From: JBLHKW01 sp047618565
Lineage (GTDB): Bacteria; Planctomycetota; UBA1135; GCA-002686595
NCBI GenBank assembly: GCA_047618565.1
Contig: JBLHKW010000016.1
Location: 1 to 45,584 of the forward strand
Direction: 5' to 3'
Length of the DNA: 45,584 bases
Shown here one piece after another: positions 1-7,155 of the stretch. How positions within the stretch are numbered: the first letter of the stretch is position 1; each line of letters begins with the position of its first letter. A program made the position numbers and the translations under genes. The notes under the pieces were generated by a model. The model was not told the DNA's origin. It searched no databases and saw only the letters and a list, made by a program, of their open reading frames with translations.

Positions 1-1
1 C

Positions 2-520
2 TTCGCCATCTGCTTCCAGGGGACGCTCTATTTTATGGTCGATGCAGCCGGTCGTGACGAATGCCGCGCAGCCGGGTTGACGCCCTTCGAAGTGCGCTCG
101 GGCCAGGGCGCATTGCCCGGTTACTTTGCAGTGCCCACCGCGGTGCTGAAGGATCCTGTGGAGAAGCGCCGCTGGTTCGAGCGCGCCATGGCTGCGGCGG
201 CTGCCAAGAGGCCCGCGAAGAAGAGTGGACTGGCAGCATTGCGCAACATCGGCCCGGTCTCGAGTCGCCGGTTGGCTGCCGTGGGCGTCAAGTCGCGCGA
301 GGATCTGGAGCGGCGTGGCGTGGTCGATGTCTGGCTCGCCGTGCGCAACGGAGTCGGGCGCAACGGAGTCGGGCGCAGCGAAGTCGGGCGCAGCGAAGCC
401 GGTCGCGTGAGCGTCAACCTGCTGTACGCGCTCGAGGGCGCCCGCAGCGATCGAAGCTGGACGAGCCTCTCGCCCGCCGAACGAACGAGTCTGAAGCAGC
501 GCGCGGGCCTGCTGCCCTGA
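2..520 (+). CDS. TfoX/Sxy-like protein, 5'-truncated by window edge
   Basis: The frame is open from base 2, so the true start lies upstream of the window. The N-terminal part resembles the TfoX N-terminal domain (FAICFQGTLYFMVDA, then AAGLTPF and a GYFAVPTAVLKDP stretch). The C-terminal part resembles the TfoX C-terminal helix-hairpin-helix-like domain (GLAALRNIGPVSSRRLAAVG, DVWLAV, VNLLYALEGA). In Haemophilus and E. coli TfoX/Sxy activates competence genes; many stand-alone homologues have unknown roles, so no competence function is claimed. A basic linker joins the two domains. A 15-bp tandem repeat lengthens a loop in the C-terminal domain. The gene ends one base from the convergent sulfatase-like gene. 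Confidence 0.82.
   Translation, partial: FAICFQGTLYFMVDAAGRDECRAAGLTPFEVRSGQGALPGYFAVPTAVLKDPVEKRRWFERAMAAAAAKRPAKKSGLAALRNIGPVSSRRLAAVGVKSREDLERRGVVDVWLAVRNGVGRNGVGRSEVGRSEAGRVSVNLLYALEGARSDRSWTSLSPAERTSLKQRAGLLP
347..406 (+). repeat. Four 15-bp tandem repeats inside the TfoX-like gene
   Basis: Four in-frame units of 15 bp. The first two are identical (AACGGAGTCGGGCGC) and the last two diverge slightly. They encode pentapeptides of the form [NS]-[GE]-[VA]-G-R. They sit between the helix containing DVWLAV and the helix containing VNLLYALEGA, so they lengthen a surface loop by about 20 residues. Identity between adjacent units suggests recent slippage. Confidence 0.9.
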
Positions 521-521
521 C

Positions 522-2039
522 TCACTCGTCGCGCATCGGGATCAGAGGAGCGCCACAGCCCTGGTGCACGCCGGGGTCGTTCAGGCGCGCGTCGAGGTGA
601 CGCGGACAGGTCCAGCTCCAGGCCGCATCGTCCAGCGGGCCATCGGCAGAGGCATAACCAAGGCCGGCGAGGGCATCGCTGACGTCCGTGGCCTCGCCCT
701 CGATGGCGGGGAAGGGTGCCAGGACCCACGGGGCGCGCCGGGCCAGCTGAAGCAGCATGCGCGAGCGCACTTCAATCTCGGTGGCGAAGACGTTCGTGAG
801 CTCCAGTGGATCTTTGGCAAGGTGGAACAGTTCGCTGCGCGCCGGCATGTGGGGGCGGTAGATCAACTTCCAGTCCTGTTCGATCTGGGCGTACATGAAC
901 GCGGCCGAGGGACGCTTGCGCGCCATGGCGGCATTCTCATCGTAGCCGTTCAGCTGCTCGGCGTAGACCGAACGCGCGGGCTGTGGCCGGCCCTCGATCA
1001 GCGGTACGAGGGAGTGCCCATCGAAGTCGGGCACGGGCTCGAGTCCGAGCAGGTCGTAGAGGGTCGGGGCGATGTCGGCGGTCGTCACGACGTCGCTGAC
1101 CACCCGGCCCGGGGTAGCGCCGGGAATGCGCAGCAGCAGGGGCACGCGAATCTGCTCGCGGTAGAGCATGCGGTGCATCTCCCACTTGTGATTGCGCTTG
1201 CCATCGCTGAGTCCCTGGCCGTGGTCTGCGGTGACGACGGTCACCGTGCGATCCCACAGCCCGCGCTCGCGCAGGTCGTCGCACAACCGGCCGAACTGCT
1301 GTGCGACGTACGCGACCTCGAGGCCGTAAACGTGGTCGGTCGTCTCGCGCGTCAGGTCGATATCACCCGGCGGAAGGAGCGCGCGATCGTGCGGGTCCCA
1401 GTAGTGGACCCAGAGAAAGAACGGTTCCGTGAGCTGAGCTAGCGCGGTGATGGCGACGTCGGTGGTCTCGTCCGAGCGGCGTTGCAGCTTGGTCACGTTC
1501 CAGCCCGCACCGGTCTCGCTCAGGCTGCCCTCCATGCTCTCCCATGTCTCGAAGCCGTGCTCGAACCCGAAATGACTGGAGACGGGAAAGGCGCTGTTGA
1601 CCGCGGCCGTGCGGTAGCCCTCCGAACGCAGCCGCGTCGTCAGAGTCTCCTCGTCGGTCGCGAGCCGGTAGCCGCTCGGGGCGGAGAGCACGCGTACGCC
1701 GTGTCGGTCCGGGTAAAGGCCGGTCAGGATCGTTGCGTGGGAAACGGGGGTCAGCGAGGACGCGCTGGTGGCACGGTCGAAGCGGATGCCCTGGGAGGCG
1801 ATGTCATCGAAGCCCGGGGTGGGGGACTCGTAGCCGTAGGTCCCCATGTAGTCGGGGCGCGTCGTGTCGAGGGTGATCAGCAGCACGTTCAAGGGCGGCT
1901 TCTGCTCGGACGGCGCACACGCGGCGGCTCCCATGAGTGAGAGAGCGACGAGCGCTAACACCTTCGAAACGCTGGGCGCTCGGGGGCAGGGGCAGGCGGC
2001 CGATGCTGACGGGGCGTGGGGTTGGCGGTCAGGACTCAT
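522..2039 (-). CDS. Sulfatase-like (alkaline phosphatase superfamily) lipoprotein with Thr at the nucleophile position
   Basis: 505 residues. A short Pro/Ala-rich leader precedes a hydrophobic stretch ending in the lipobox GAAAC (Cys41), so it is probably a lipoprotein. The metal-binding start LLITLDTTRPDYMGTYGYE (Asp58) and the later TADHGQG match the sulfatase/alkaline-phosphatase superfamily. The site that should read Cys/Ser-x-Pro-x-Arg for formylglycine conversion instead reads T-P-V-S-H (Thr97-His101), followed by ATILTG. A classical sulfatase mechanism is therefore not supported; a Thr nucleophile, as in phosphotransferases or phosphodiesterases of the same fold, is more likely (inference). 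The start is the first ATG of the frame. No later in-frame start keeps the signal peptide, because the Val before it is GTT. Two more members of this type lie at 28361-30337 and 42579-44126. Confidence 0.85.
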   Translation of the reverse strand: MSPDRQPHAPSASAACPCPRAPSVSKVLALVALSLMGAAACAPSEQKPPLNVLLITLDTTRPDYMGTYGYESPTPGFDDIASQGIRFDRATSASSLTPVSHATILTGLYPDRHGVRVLSAPSGYRLATDEETLTTRLRSEGYRTAAVNSAFPVSSHFGFEHGFETWESMEGSLSETGAGWNVTKLQRRSDETTDVAITALAQLTEPFFLWVHYWDPHDRALLPPGDIDLTRETTDHVYGLEVAYVAQQFGRLCDDLRERGLWDRTVTVVTADHGQGLSDGKRNHKWEMHRMLYREQIRVPLLLRIPGATPGRVVSDVVTTADIAPTLYDLLGLEPVPDFDGHSLVPLIEGRPQPARSVYAEQLNGYDENAAMARKRPSAAFMYAQIEQDWKLIYRPHMPARSELFHLAKDPLELTNVFATEIEVRSRMLLQLARRAPWVLAPFPAIEGEATDVSDALAGLGYASADGPLDDAAWSWTCPRHLDARLNDPGVHQGCGAPLIPMRDE

Positions 2040-2137
2040 GCGGACATTCTCGGTGCGGGCGGTCCCACGGGCAACGCTGGTGCGCGATCTCCCCGCGGGG
2101 CTTCACCATCGGACCGGGTTCCCGTAGGCTCCCGTAC

Positions 2138-2689
2138 ATGCGTGACCAGGATGCTCTGCCCTACTTCTCATTGCCCGGCATTCCCTCCGAGACGAGCCCC
2201 GGGTCGGTGCTCGCGCGCCTGGTGTCCGGACTCGGCTTCCGCCTGCACTGGGCAACGGAGGGGCTGCGACCCGTGGACTTCGATTTTCGGGCACACCCCA
2301 CGGGGCAGTCGATCGGCGAAGTGCTCGAACACATCGGCCAGATGGTCTCGTGGGTGCACGCACAGTTCACGGCGGGTCTCCCAGGCGCGACCCCACTTCC
2401 CGATCTCGATCCGGACCACGGTCCCGTGCAGCGCCGCGAGCATTGCCTGCGCGGGCTCGCGTGCCTGCAGGCGCACCTGCTGGACATGACAGCGGCGGAC
2501 CTGGACGGGGTCGTGGTCGACCATCCACGCCGTGGCCGGCGCTCCTTCTGGGTGCTCGTCAACGGGCCGATATCGGATGCGTTGACCCACGTGGGCCAGA
2601 TAAGTGTCTGGCGTCGGGCGGCCGGCAATCCGGCTCCCGCGAGCGATCCCTTCGACGGCCTTCCGCCGCAGGGCGTGCCGGGAAGCTAG
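2138..2689 (+). CDS. DinB-fold (DinB_2-like) protein
   Basis: 183 residues from the ATG at 2138, chosen because it gives the normal length of the family; the open frame upstream looks non-coding. A helix carrying LEHIGQMVSWV (His65) and a C-terminal one carrying THVGQISVWRR (His151) resemble the metal-binding helices of DinB/YfiT-type four-helix bundles, which include thiol transferases and many uncharacterised enzymes. The substrate cannot be read from sequence. The last four bases overlap the convergent ArsR-type gene. The same fold forms the N-terminal half of EgtB/SenA enzymes, but this protein lacks their formylglycine-generating-enzyme-like domain. Confidence 0.75.
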   Translation: MRDQDALPYFSLPGIPSETSPGSVLARLVSGLGFRLHWATEGLRPVDFDFRAHPTGQSIGEVLEHIGQMVSWVHAQFTAGLPGATPLPDLDPDHGPVQRREHCLRGLACLQAHLLDMTAADLDGVVVDHPRRGRRSFWVLVNGPISDALTHVGQISVWRRAAGNPAPASDPFDGLPPQGVPGS

Positions 2690-3036
2690 CGCGCTCGCCG
2701 GCCCTCGACGAGGCCCTTGAGGCGCGTTGCCGAGCGCGCGAGTCCGCGCACATGTCGACTGACCCAGCGATCGCAGATTTTCTGGATCGGGACCGCATTC
2801 AGGTGGTTCCAGCGCACGCGGCCCTCGCGCCGCACGGCGATCAGTTCCGCACGCTCGAGAATATCCAGGTGCTTCATCAGACCCGTGCGTCCCAGGCCGC
2901 CATGTGCGGGTTCGGCGAAGTGCGCACACAGGTCGCCGGTCGTGCGCGCTCCACTTGCGAGTAGATCGAGCACGCGTCGGCGCTTCTCATCGGCCAGGGC
3001 TTTCCAGACCAGGTCCGTCGCGTCGCGTTCGGTCAT
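2686..3036 (-). CDS. ArsR-family winged-helix transcriptional regulator
   Basis: 116 residues with a typical ArsR winged helix: VWKALADEKRRRVLDLLASG as the first helices, then TTGDLCAHFA, a recognition-helix region around GLMKHLDILERAELI and the wing VRREGRVRWNHLN. The metal-binding cysteine motif of metal sensors is absent; this is the type usually paired with SRPBCC proteins. Its start overlaps the end of the upstream SRPBCC gene by four bases (ATGA type), so the two are translationally coupled. It probably represses its own operon; a perfect 10-bp dyad lies just before the SRPBCC gene. Confidence 0.88.
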   Translation of the reverse strand: MTERDATDLVWKALADEKRRRVLDLLASGARTTGDLCAHFAEPAHGGLGRTGLMKHLDILERAELIAVRREGRVRWNHLNAVPIQKICDRWVSRHVRGLARSATRLKGLVEGRRAR

Positions 3037-3515
3037 GCTGCCGACGTGGCGCGCTCGACATGCGCTTTCAGACCGTCCCAGAAGAGCATCAACCAGCCGG
3101 TCTCGACGGATGCCAGGGGTGCTTCATCCACGACGCCAAACCTCGAATTGGTGATGTGCAGCACCGTCCGCGATCCCAGGGATTCGAGTCTCAGGAACAG
3201 ACAGGTCGTATACGGACCGCCAAAAGGCGGCGCGACGTGTCCGACCAGGTACAGGGAAACGCCGGCCTCGACCGCCACGACCGTGAACCAGAGCAGGCTG
3301 CCGCCGTCCGCGTTGGCCTCGATCAATCGGCCACCTGCGTGCGGATCCAGGGACAGCTTGGATGCGGCCGCCACGCAGCGCAGGTCGGCGTCCCACCAAG
3401 CATCAGACTCTTCGATCATCGCCTTCCAGACATGCTCGGTTGGAGCCTCGATCGTCAGGGCCAGTTCGAGGATAGCGGCGCGTGATTCGAGCATTCGGGC
3501 TGCTGTCGTGGTCAT
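3033..3515 (-). CDS. SRPBCC (AHSA1/START-like) domain protein
   Basis: 160 residues. The N-terminal pattern LALTIEAPTEHVWKAMIEES, the GGRLIEANADGGSLLWFTV core and the C-terminal helix ETGWLMLFWDGLKAHVE fit the AHSA1-like SRPBCC fold, a hydrophobic-ligand-binding helix-grip. These proteins are often encoded next to an ArsR regulator, as here; ligand and role are unknown. A strong Shine-Dalgarno sequence (AAGGAGG, 3521-3527 read on the minus strand) precedes the ATG by five bases and supports the start. It is the first gene of a two-gene operon with the ArsR regulator. Confidence 0.82.
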   Translation of the reverse strand: MTTTAARMLESRAAILELALTIEAPTEHVWKAMIEESDAWWDADLRCVAAASKLSLDPHAGGRLIEANADGGSLLWFTVVAVEAGVSLYLVGHVAPPFGGPYTTCLFLRLESLGSRTVLHITNSRFGVVDEAPLASVETGWLMLFWDGLKAHVERATSAA

Positions 3516-3526
3516 ATCGGCCTCCT

Positions 3527-3536
3527 TGACATGTCA
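3527..3536. promoter_or_regulatory. Candidate ArsR operator, palindrome TGACATGTCA
   Basis: A perfect 10-bp palindrome lies 12-21 bases upstream of the SRPBCC ATG and touches its Shine-Dalgarno sequence. Its place at the head of an ArsR-regulated operon makes it a candidate autoregulatory operator. This rests on position and symmetry only. Confidence 0.35.
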
Positions 3537-3563
3537 CCATCAGGCGTCAGTTGCGCCGACGCG

Positions 3564-4538
3564 TCAAGGCCCCGGCGCGGATTCCTCGCGGCTCCCGGGG
3601 AACAGCAGCGCGCGCCAGCTCTGGAGCTCGAGCGCAGGCTCGGTGATCCAGGCGCGTGACGCGCCGTGTTCGCGCAGCCTGGACAGGAACGAGGGATCGC
3701 TCTCGGCGCGCCAGAGCAGGTCGGCCAGGATGGACTCGTCGCCGGCCGGAAAGAGCCCCGGGTAGTCGTCGCCGAGCAGGCCAGTGGAGCCCGGGATATC
3801 CGAGCACACGAGCGGGACTCCGAGGGCCAGGGCTTCGGATATGACGTTGGCGCCGCCCTCGCCGAAGGACGTGTTGACCAGTAGATGGGAGCGGGCGATC
3901 CGGTCGAGGGTGGCGACGTGATCCAGCGTGCCGAGGAATGTGTAGCGAGGGTTGCGTGCAGCTTCCGCATCGGCTTCGAGACCGAGGTCGGCCTCCAGCA
4001 CGCTTCCCGCATGGAATACTTGCAGTCGTGACGACGCCGGTAACAAACGTGCGGCACTGGCCGTGCGCAGGGGATCCTTGATCGGCCGCAGATTGGCGAC
4101 CAGCGCGACATCGAAGCGCTCCGGGTCCGGAAGCTCGGTTTGCGCCGGCACCCGCACGGACTGGTAGACCACCCGTGCCTTGCCGCGCACATCGGCCGGC
4201 AAGGCTTTCAGGGCGTTGGGCTGCAAGACGACGATGTGGCTGGCGAACTCCAGGCCCGCGCGCACCTCGGCCGCGGGCTGTGCGCCGCCATAGATGTCCG
4301 TCCCGGTGCCCGCAACGATCAGGGGGCGGTCGGGGTGCGCCTCGCGGAAGCGCCGGATCGATGGCTCGCTCTTGCCCGCGTGCAGGGCCACGAGGACGTC
4401 GCACGGGATGCCCGACCACTCACCATCGACGTGCGTATCGCAACCGAGGTGCCGCAAGATGCCCGCCCAGCGCTCGGCGGTCACGCGGTTGCCCGCCTGA
4501 ATCCCGGGCCGCGCAGGATGGATGATCGCGACCTTCAC
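3564..4538 (-). CDS. senB: SenB-like glycosyltransferase (TIGR04348-type; selenosugar synthase family)
   Basis: 324 residues, GT-B fold. The N-terminal half has VAIIHPARPGIQAGNRVTA and RWAGILRHLG, a VALHAGKSEPSI stretch, the AGTGTDIY motif, then IVVLQPNALKALP and KARVVYQSV. The C-terminal half has the GT4-like donor site GEGGANVISEALALGVPLVC. This pattern matches the family whose characterised member, SenB, joins selenophosphate to UDP-GlcNAc to make a selenosugar for selenoneine. No SenA (EgtB-like) or SenC (SelD-like) gene lies in the window, so substrate and pathway here are open. Other GT4 roles are possible. The start is GTG at 4538. A strong hairpin separates it from mdh, so it may have its own promoter. 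Confidence 0.68.
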   Translation of the reverse strand: MKVAIIHPARPGIQAGNRVTAERWAGILRHLGCDTHVDGEWSGIPCDVLVALHAGKSEPSIRRFREAHPDRPLIVAGTGTDIYGGAQPAAEVRAGLEFASHIVVLQPNALKALPADVRGKARVVYQSVRVPAQTELPDPERFDVALVANLRPIKDPLRTASAARLLPASSRLQVFHAGSVLEADLGLEADAEAARNPRYTFLGTLDHVATLDRIARSHLLVNTSFGEGGANVISEALALGVPLVCSDIPGSTGLLGDDYPGLFPAGDESILADLLWRAESDPSFLSRLREHGASRAWITEPALELQSWRALLFPGSREESAPGP

Positions 4539-4580
4539 GCGAGGCCTGGCTGGGGTGGCGGGAAGACCATTTGCAGGTTA

Positions 4581-4611
4581 CGCGTCGGCGGCCGGGCCAG
4601 CCGCCGACGCG
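4581..4611 (-). terminator. Terminator-like hairpin after mdh
   Basis: A 12-bp perfect GC-rich stem (4581-4592 with 4600-4611) around a 7-base loop starts nine bases beyond the mdh stop codon. No U-run follows on the minus strand, so it could be a processing or stabilising hairpin or a factor-dependent stop. Confidence 0.55.
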
Positions 4612-4619
4612 CGGGCAGA

Positions 4620-5615
4620 TCAGCCGAGCAGGTCGGCGACGAGCTCACGCTCCTCGGCCAGTTCCGCGGCACTGGCTGCGATTTTCTCCTGCAGGAAAGC
4701 GTTGAGCTCGATACCGGTCACGATCTCGTGACCACCATTGCCGTCCGCGCGCACGGGGAAGGAGCTGATCAGGCCTTCCGGGACGCCGTAGCTACCGTCG
4801 CTCTTGACGCAGACCGAGCGCCACTCACCGCTGGGCGTGGGCGTGGCGAGATCGCGTACGTGATCGATCAGGGCGTTAGCGGCCGAGGCCGCGCTCGATG
4901 CGCCGCGCGCCGCGATGATGGCGGCTCCGCGTTTCTGCACGGTGCTCACGAACTCTCCCTGCAGCCAGCCTTCGTCGCCGATGACGTCGGCGGCCGAGCG
5001 GCCACCGATCGTGGCGTTGTAGAAGTCCGGCACCTGAGTGGCCGAGTGATTGCCCCAGATGAGCGTGTTGCGCACCTCGCTAACGGCCACGCCCGCGCGT
5101 TGCGCAAGCTGGGCCTGGGCACGGTTCTGGTCGAGGCGTGTCATGGCGCTGAAGCGTTCGTCCGGAATGTCCGGGGCCGAGTGCATCGCGATAAGGCAGT
5201 TGGTGTTGCACGGGTTGCCGACGACGGCGACGTGCACGTCCGCAGCGGCGTGGTCGTTGATCGCGCGCCCCTGGCCCGTGAAGATCGGACCGTTCTCGCG
5301 GATCAGGTCGCCGCGCTCCATGCCCGGGCCGCGCGGCTTCGAACCGACCAGCAGGGCCCAGTTCACGTCCTTGAAACCCTCGGCCGGGTCGCTGGTGAGG
5401 ACCATGTCCTGCAACAAGGGGAAGGCGCAGTCCTCGAGCTCCATCGCGACACCCTTGAGCGCCTGCATGGGCTTCTCGGCCGGGATCTCGATCATCTGCA
5501 AGATAACGGGCTGGTCCGGACCGAAGATCGCGCCGGAAGCGATGCGCGGAAGGAGGGCGTAGCCGATCTGACCGGCGGCGCCGGTCACTGCAACTCTGAT
5601 GGGGGCGGGGCTCAT
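4620..5615 (-). CDS. mdh: Malate dehydrogenase
   Basis: 331 residues, close to the usual length for the cytosolic-type (group 2) malate dehydrogenases. It catalyses NAD-dependent interconversion of malate and oxaloacetate in the TCA cycle. The Rossmann motif VTGAAGQIGYALLPRIA is at the N-terminus. VGSKPRGPGMERGDLI carries the substrate-binding arginines of the mobile loop, VVGNPCNTNC and TRLDQNRAQAQLA follow, and IWGNHSATQVPDF holds the catalytic histidine. The start is an ATG at 5615. Citrate synthase lies about 30 kb away in the window, so there is no TCA operon. Confidence 0.96.
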   Translation of the reverse strand: MSPAPIRVAVTGAAGQIGYALLPRIASGAIFGPDQPVILQMIEIPAEKPMQALKGVAMELEDCAFPLLQDMVLTSDPAEGFKDVNWALLVGSKPRGPGMERGDLIRENGPIFTGQGRAINDHAAADVHVAVVGNPCNTNCLIAMHSAPDIPDERFSAMTRLDQNRAQAQLAQRAGVAVSEVRNTLIWGNHSATQVPDFYNATIGGRSAADVIGDEGWLQGEFVSTVQKRGAAIIAARGASSAASAANALIDHVRDLATPTPSGEWRSVCVKSDGSYGVPEGLISSFPVRADGNGGHEIVTGIELNAFLQEKIAASAAELAEERELVADLLG

Positions 5616-5730
5616 GGCTTGGTCGTGATTTCTGTTCGAAAGGGGCAGTCAGGGTGCGGTATCTTGCCTCCTCGGAGGAGGTCCAGACACACTTTTCGGG
5701 AGCCTGGATGTCCCCGGCCAGGATTTTGTT

Positions 5731-5744
5731 GGTAGGGACCTACC
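5731..5744. promoter_or_regulatory. Small dyad in the divergent mdh-ribD region
   Basis: GGTAGG-GA-CCTACC, two perfect 6-bp arms around two bases, sits in the 245-bp divergent region between mdh and ribD. It may be a regulator site. A second small inverted repeat (CCTCCT/AGGAGG, 5667-5681) lies nearby. No FMN riboswitch consensus is visible ahead of ribD. Confidence 0.2.
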
Positions 5745-5860
5745 GATCCAGTACCGGGGCGCCCGAAAGAAGACCTGGCGGCGCCCCGATATGGGAAGAT
5801 AGCGACCGACTGGAGTAGGATCTCGGATCCAGGTGAGCTCCCCGGACAGGCTTGAAAACC

Positions 5861-7030
5861 ATGCGCAGCGTAGCGACAGCACTCGACGAACAGGCCCTCG
5901 TCACCCTCCTCAAGGAGCTTGGCGAGTCGGCCCGACGCTTCCGATTCGGGGTGGCGCCCAATCCGTGCGTCGGCGCCGCGGTGCTCGCCGGTACACGTGA
6001 AGTCGGGCGCGGATTCCACCGCGTGTTCGGTGAGGAGCACGCCGAAATTGCCGCTCTTGCCGCGGCCGAAGGCAGCGGCATCCCGCGTAGCGAGTGGGAC
6101 GTTCTCGTGGTCACCCTCGAGCCCTGCAGCTCGACTGCAAAGACACCGCCCTGCGTCGACGCCATTCTCGCTGCGGGCATCAAGACCGTGATCGCTGGCG
6201 CGCTCGATCCGGACCTGCGTCACAGGGGGCGCGGACTCGAGGCTCTCAGGGATGCGGGTGTCGAGGTCATCCTGCTCGAGGGTATCGCCGGCCTCGAATG
6301 GGTTGCGCCGTACTTCCTGGATTGGTGCTCCCACGAGCGCCTGCGCAGGCCGCGTCCCTGGACCATCGCCAAGTGGGCCCAGACTCTCAGTGGTCACCTC
6401 TCGCCCCCGCTTCCGCGTTCGATGGATAGCGTGCCGGACCCGCGCATCTCCGGCCCCGAAGCGCACGCCGAGGTCCAGCACCTGCGCAGTCGAGTGGATG
6501 CCATCATGACGGGGGTTGGAACGATCCTGGCGGACGATCCCCTGCTGACGGTCAGGCCGCCTGGACGGGCCGCGAAGGCTCCCATGCGGGTCGTGCTCGA
6601 CAGCTACCTGCGCACGCGCCCGAGCGGACGCATGTTCACCCAGGAGCCGGGTCCGGAGGACTCGGCCGGGCAGGTGCATGTCCTGTCCTTTGCCGGGGCC
6701 GACGGTGCGCGCGCCCGTGCGCTGCAGGCGGCCGGCGCCGAGATCCATGGCCTACACGGCTCGGCGCGCGACAGCCTGGACCTGCGCGACGTTCTGGAGT
6801 GGCTCTGGGAACAGGGTGCCCGTCGTGTCCTGCTGGAGACCGGGCCGACCCTGCTGCAAGCCATGCTCGAGGCGGGGTTCGTGGACCAGGTGCGTATCTA
6901 CACCAGCGACGTGCGCGGCGGCGAGGGCAATAGCCTGGCCGGTTGGCTGCACGCTGCCAAGCTCCGGGAGCGGGCGGACAGTAGCGCCGGTGATGACGCG
7001 GTTATCGACGCATTCCTGCCCCCTGGTTGA
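5861..7030 (+). CDS. ribD: Bifunctional diaminohydroxyphosphoribosylaminopyrimidine deaminase/reductase RibD
   Basis: 389 residues. The N-terminal deaminase domain carries the zinc site: HAEIAAL, with EPC and PPC in EPCSSTAKTPPC. The C-terminal reductase domain has WTIAKWAQTLSGHLS, SGPEAHAEVQHLRS, DAIMTGVGTILADDPLLTVR and a late RRVLLETGPTLLQAML stretch. The enzyme performs the second and third steps of riboflavin synthesis. The zinc loop lacks the usual His-x-Gly between the cysteines, but all zinc ligands remain. I chose the ATG at 5861; a TTG three codons earlier (5852) is possible. No other rib gene is adjacent. Confidence 0.93.
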   Translation: MRSVATALDEQALVTLLKELGESARRFRFGVAPNPCVGAAVLAGTREVGRGFHRVFGEEHAEIAALAAAEGSGIPRSEWDVLVVTLEPCSSTAKTPPCVDAILAAGIKTVIAGALDPDLRHRGRGLEALRDAGVEVILLEGIAGLEWVAPYFLDWCSHERLRRPRPWTIAKWAQTLSGHLSPPLPRSMDSVPDPRISGPEAHAEVQHLRSRVDAIMTGVGTILADDPLLTVRPPGRAAKAPMRVVLDSYLRTRPSGRMFTQEPGPEDSAGQVHVLSFAGADGARARALQAAGAEIHGLHGSARDSLDLRDVLEWLWEQGARRVLLETGPTLLQAMLEAGFVDQVRIYTSDVRGGEGNSLAGWLHAAKLRERADSSAGDDAVIDAFLPPG

Positions 7031-7155
7031 AACGGATTGCCCGCGCGCTCGCGAGGGTTTGTCCGACGTAGCGCGGGGACTCGCAGCAGTTAATTCGGTA
7101 CAAGGACCTTGTGGCTCCCTTCTCAGGAGCACGACGGCATCCCTGAACCACTCCT

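Noticed and set aside
2138..2689. DinB-fold protein as SenA/EgtB partner of the SenB-like gene
   Set aside because: It has only the DinB-like part at 183 residues; the catalytic formylglycine-generating-enzyme-like domain is missing and it is on the opposite strand.
4140..5735. Long open frame opposite mdh and the SenB-like gene
   Set aside because: It is a high-GC mirror of two clear genes and its translation resembles no family. The same holds for frames opposite the H1-like gene (22281-24113) and the FHA-Clp gene (10986-12500).
5616..5860. FMN riboswitch upstream of ribD
   Set aside because: The conserved RFN-element segments are absent; only small dyads are visible.
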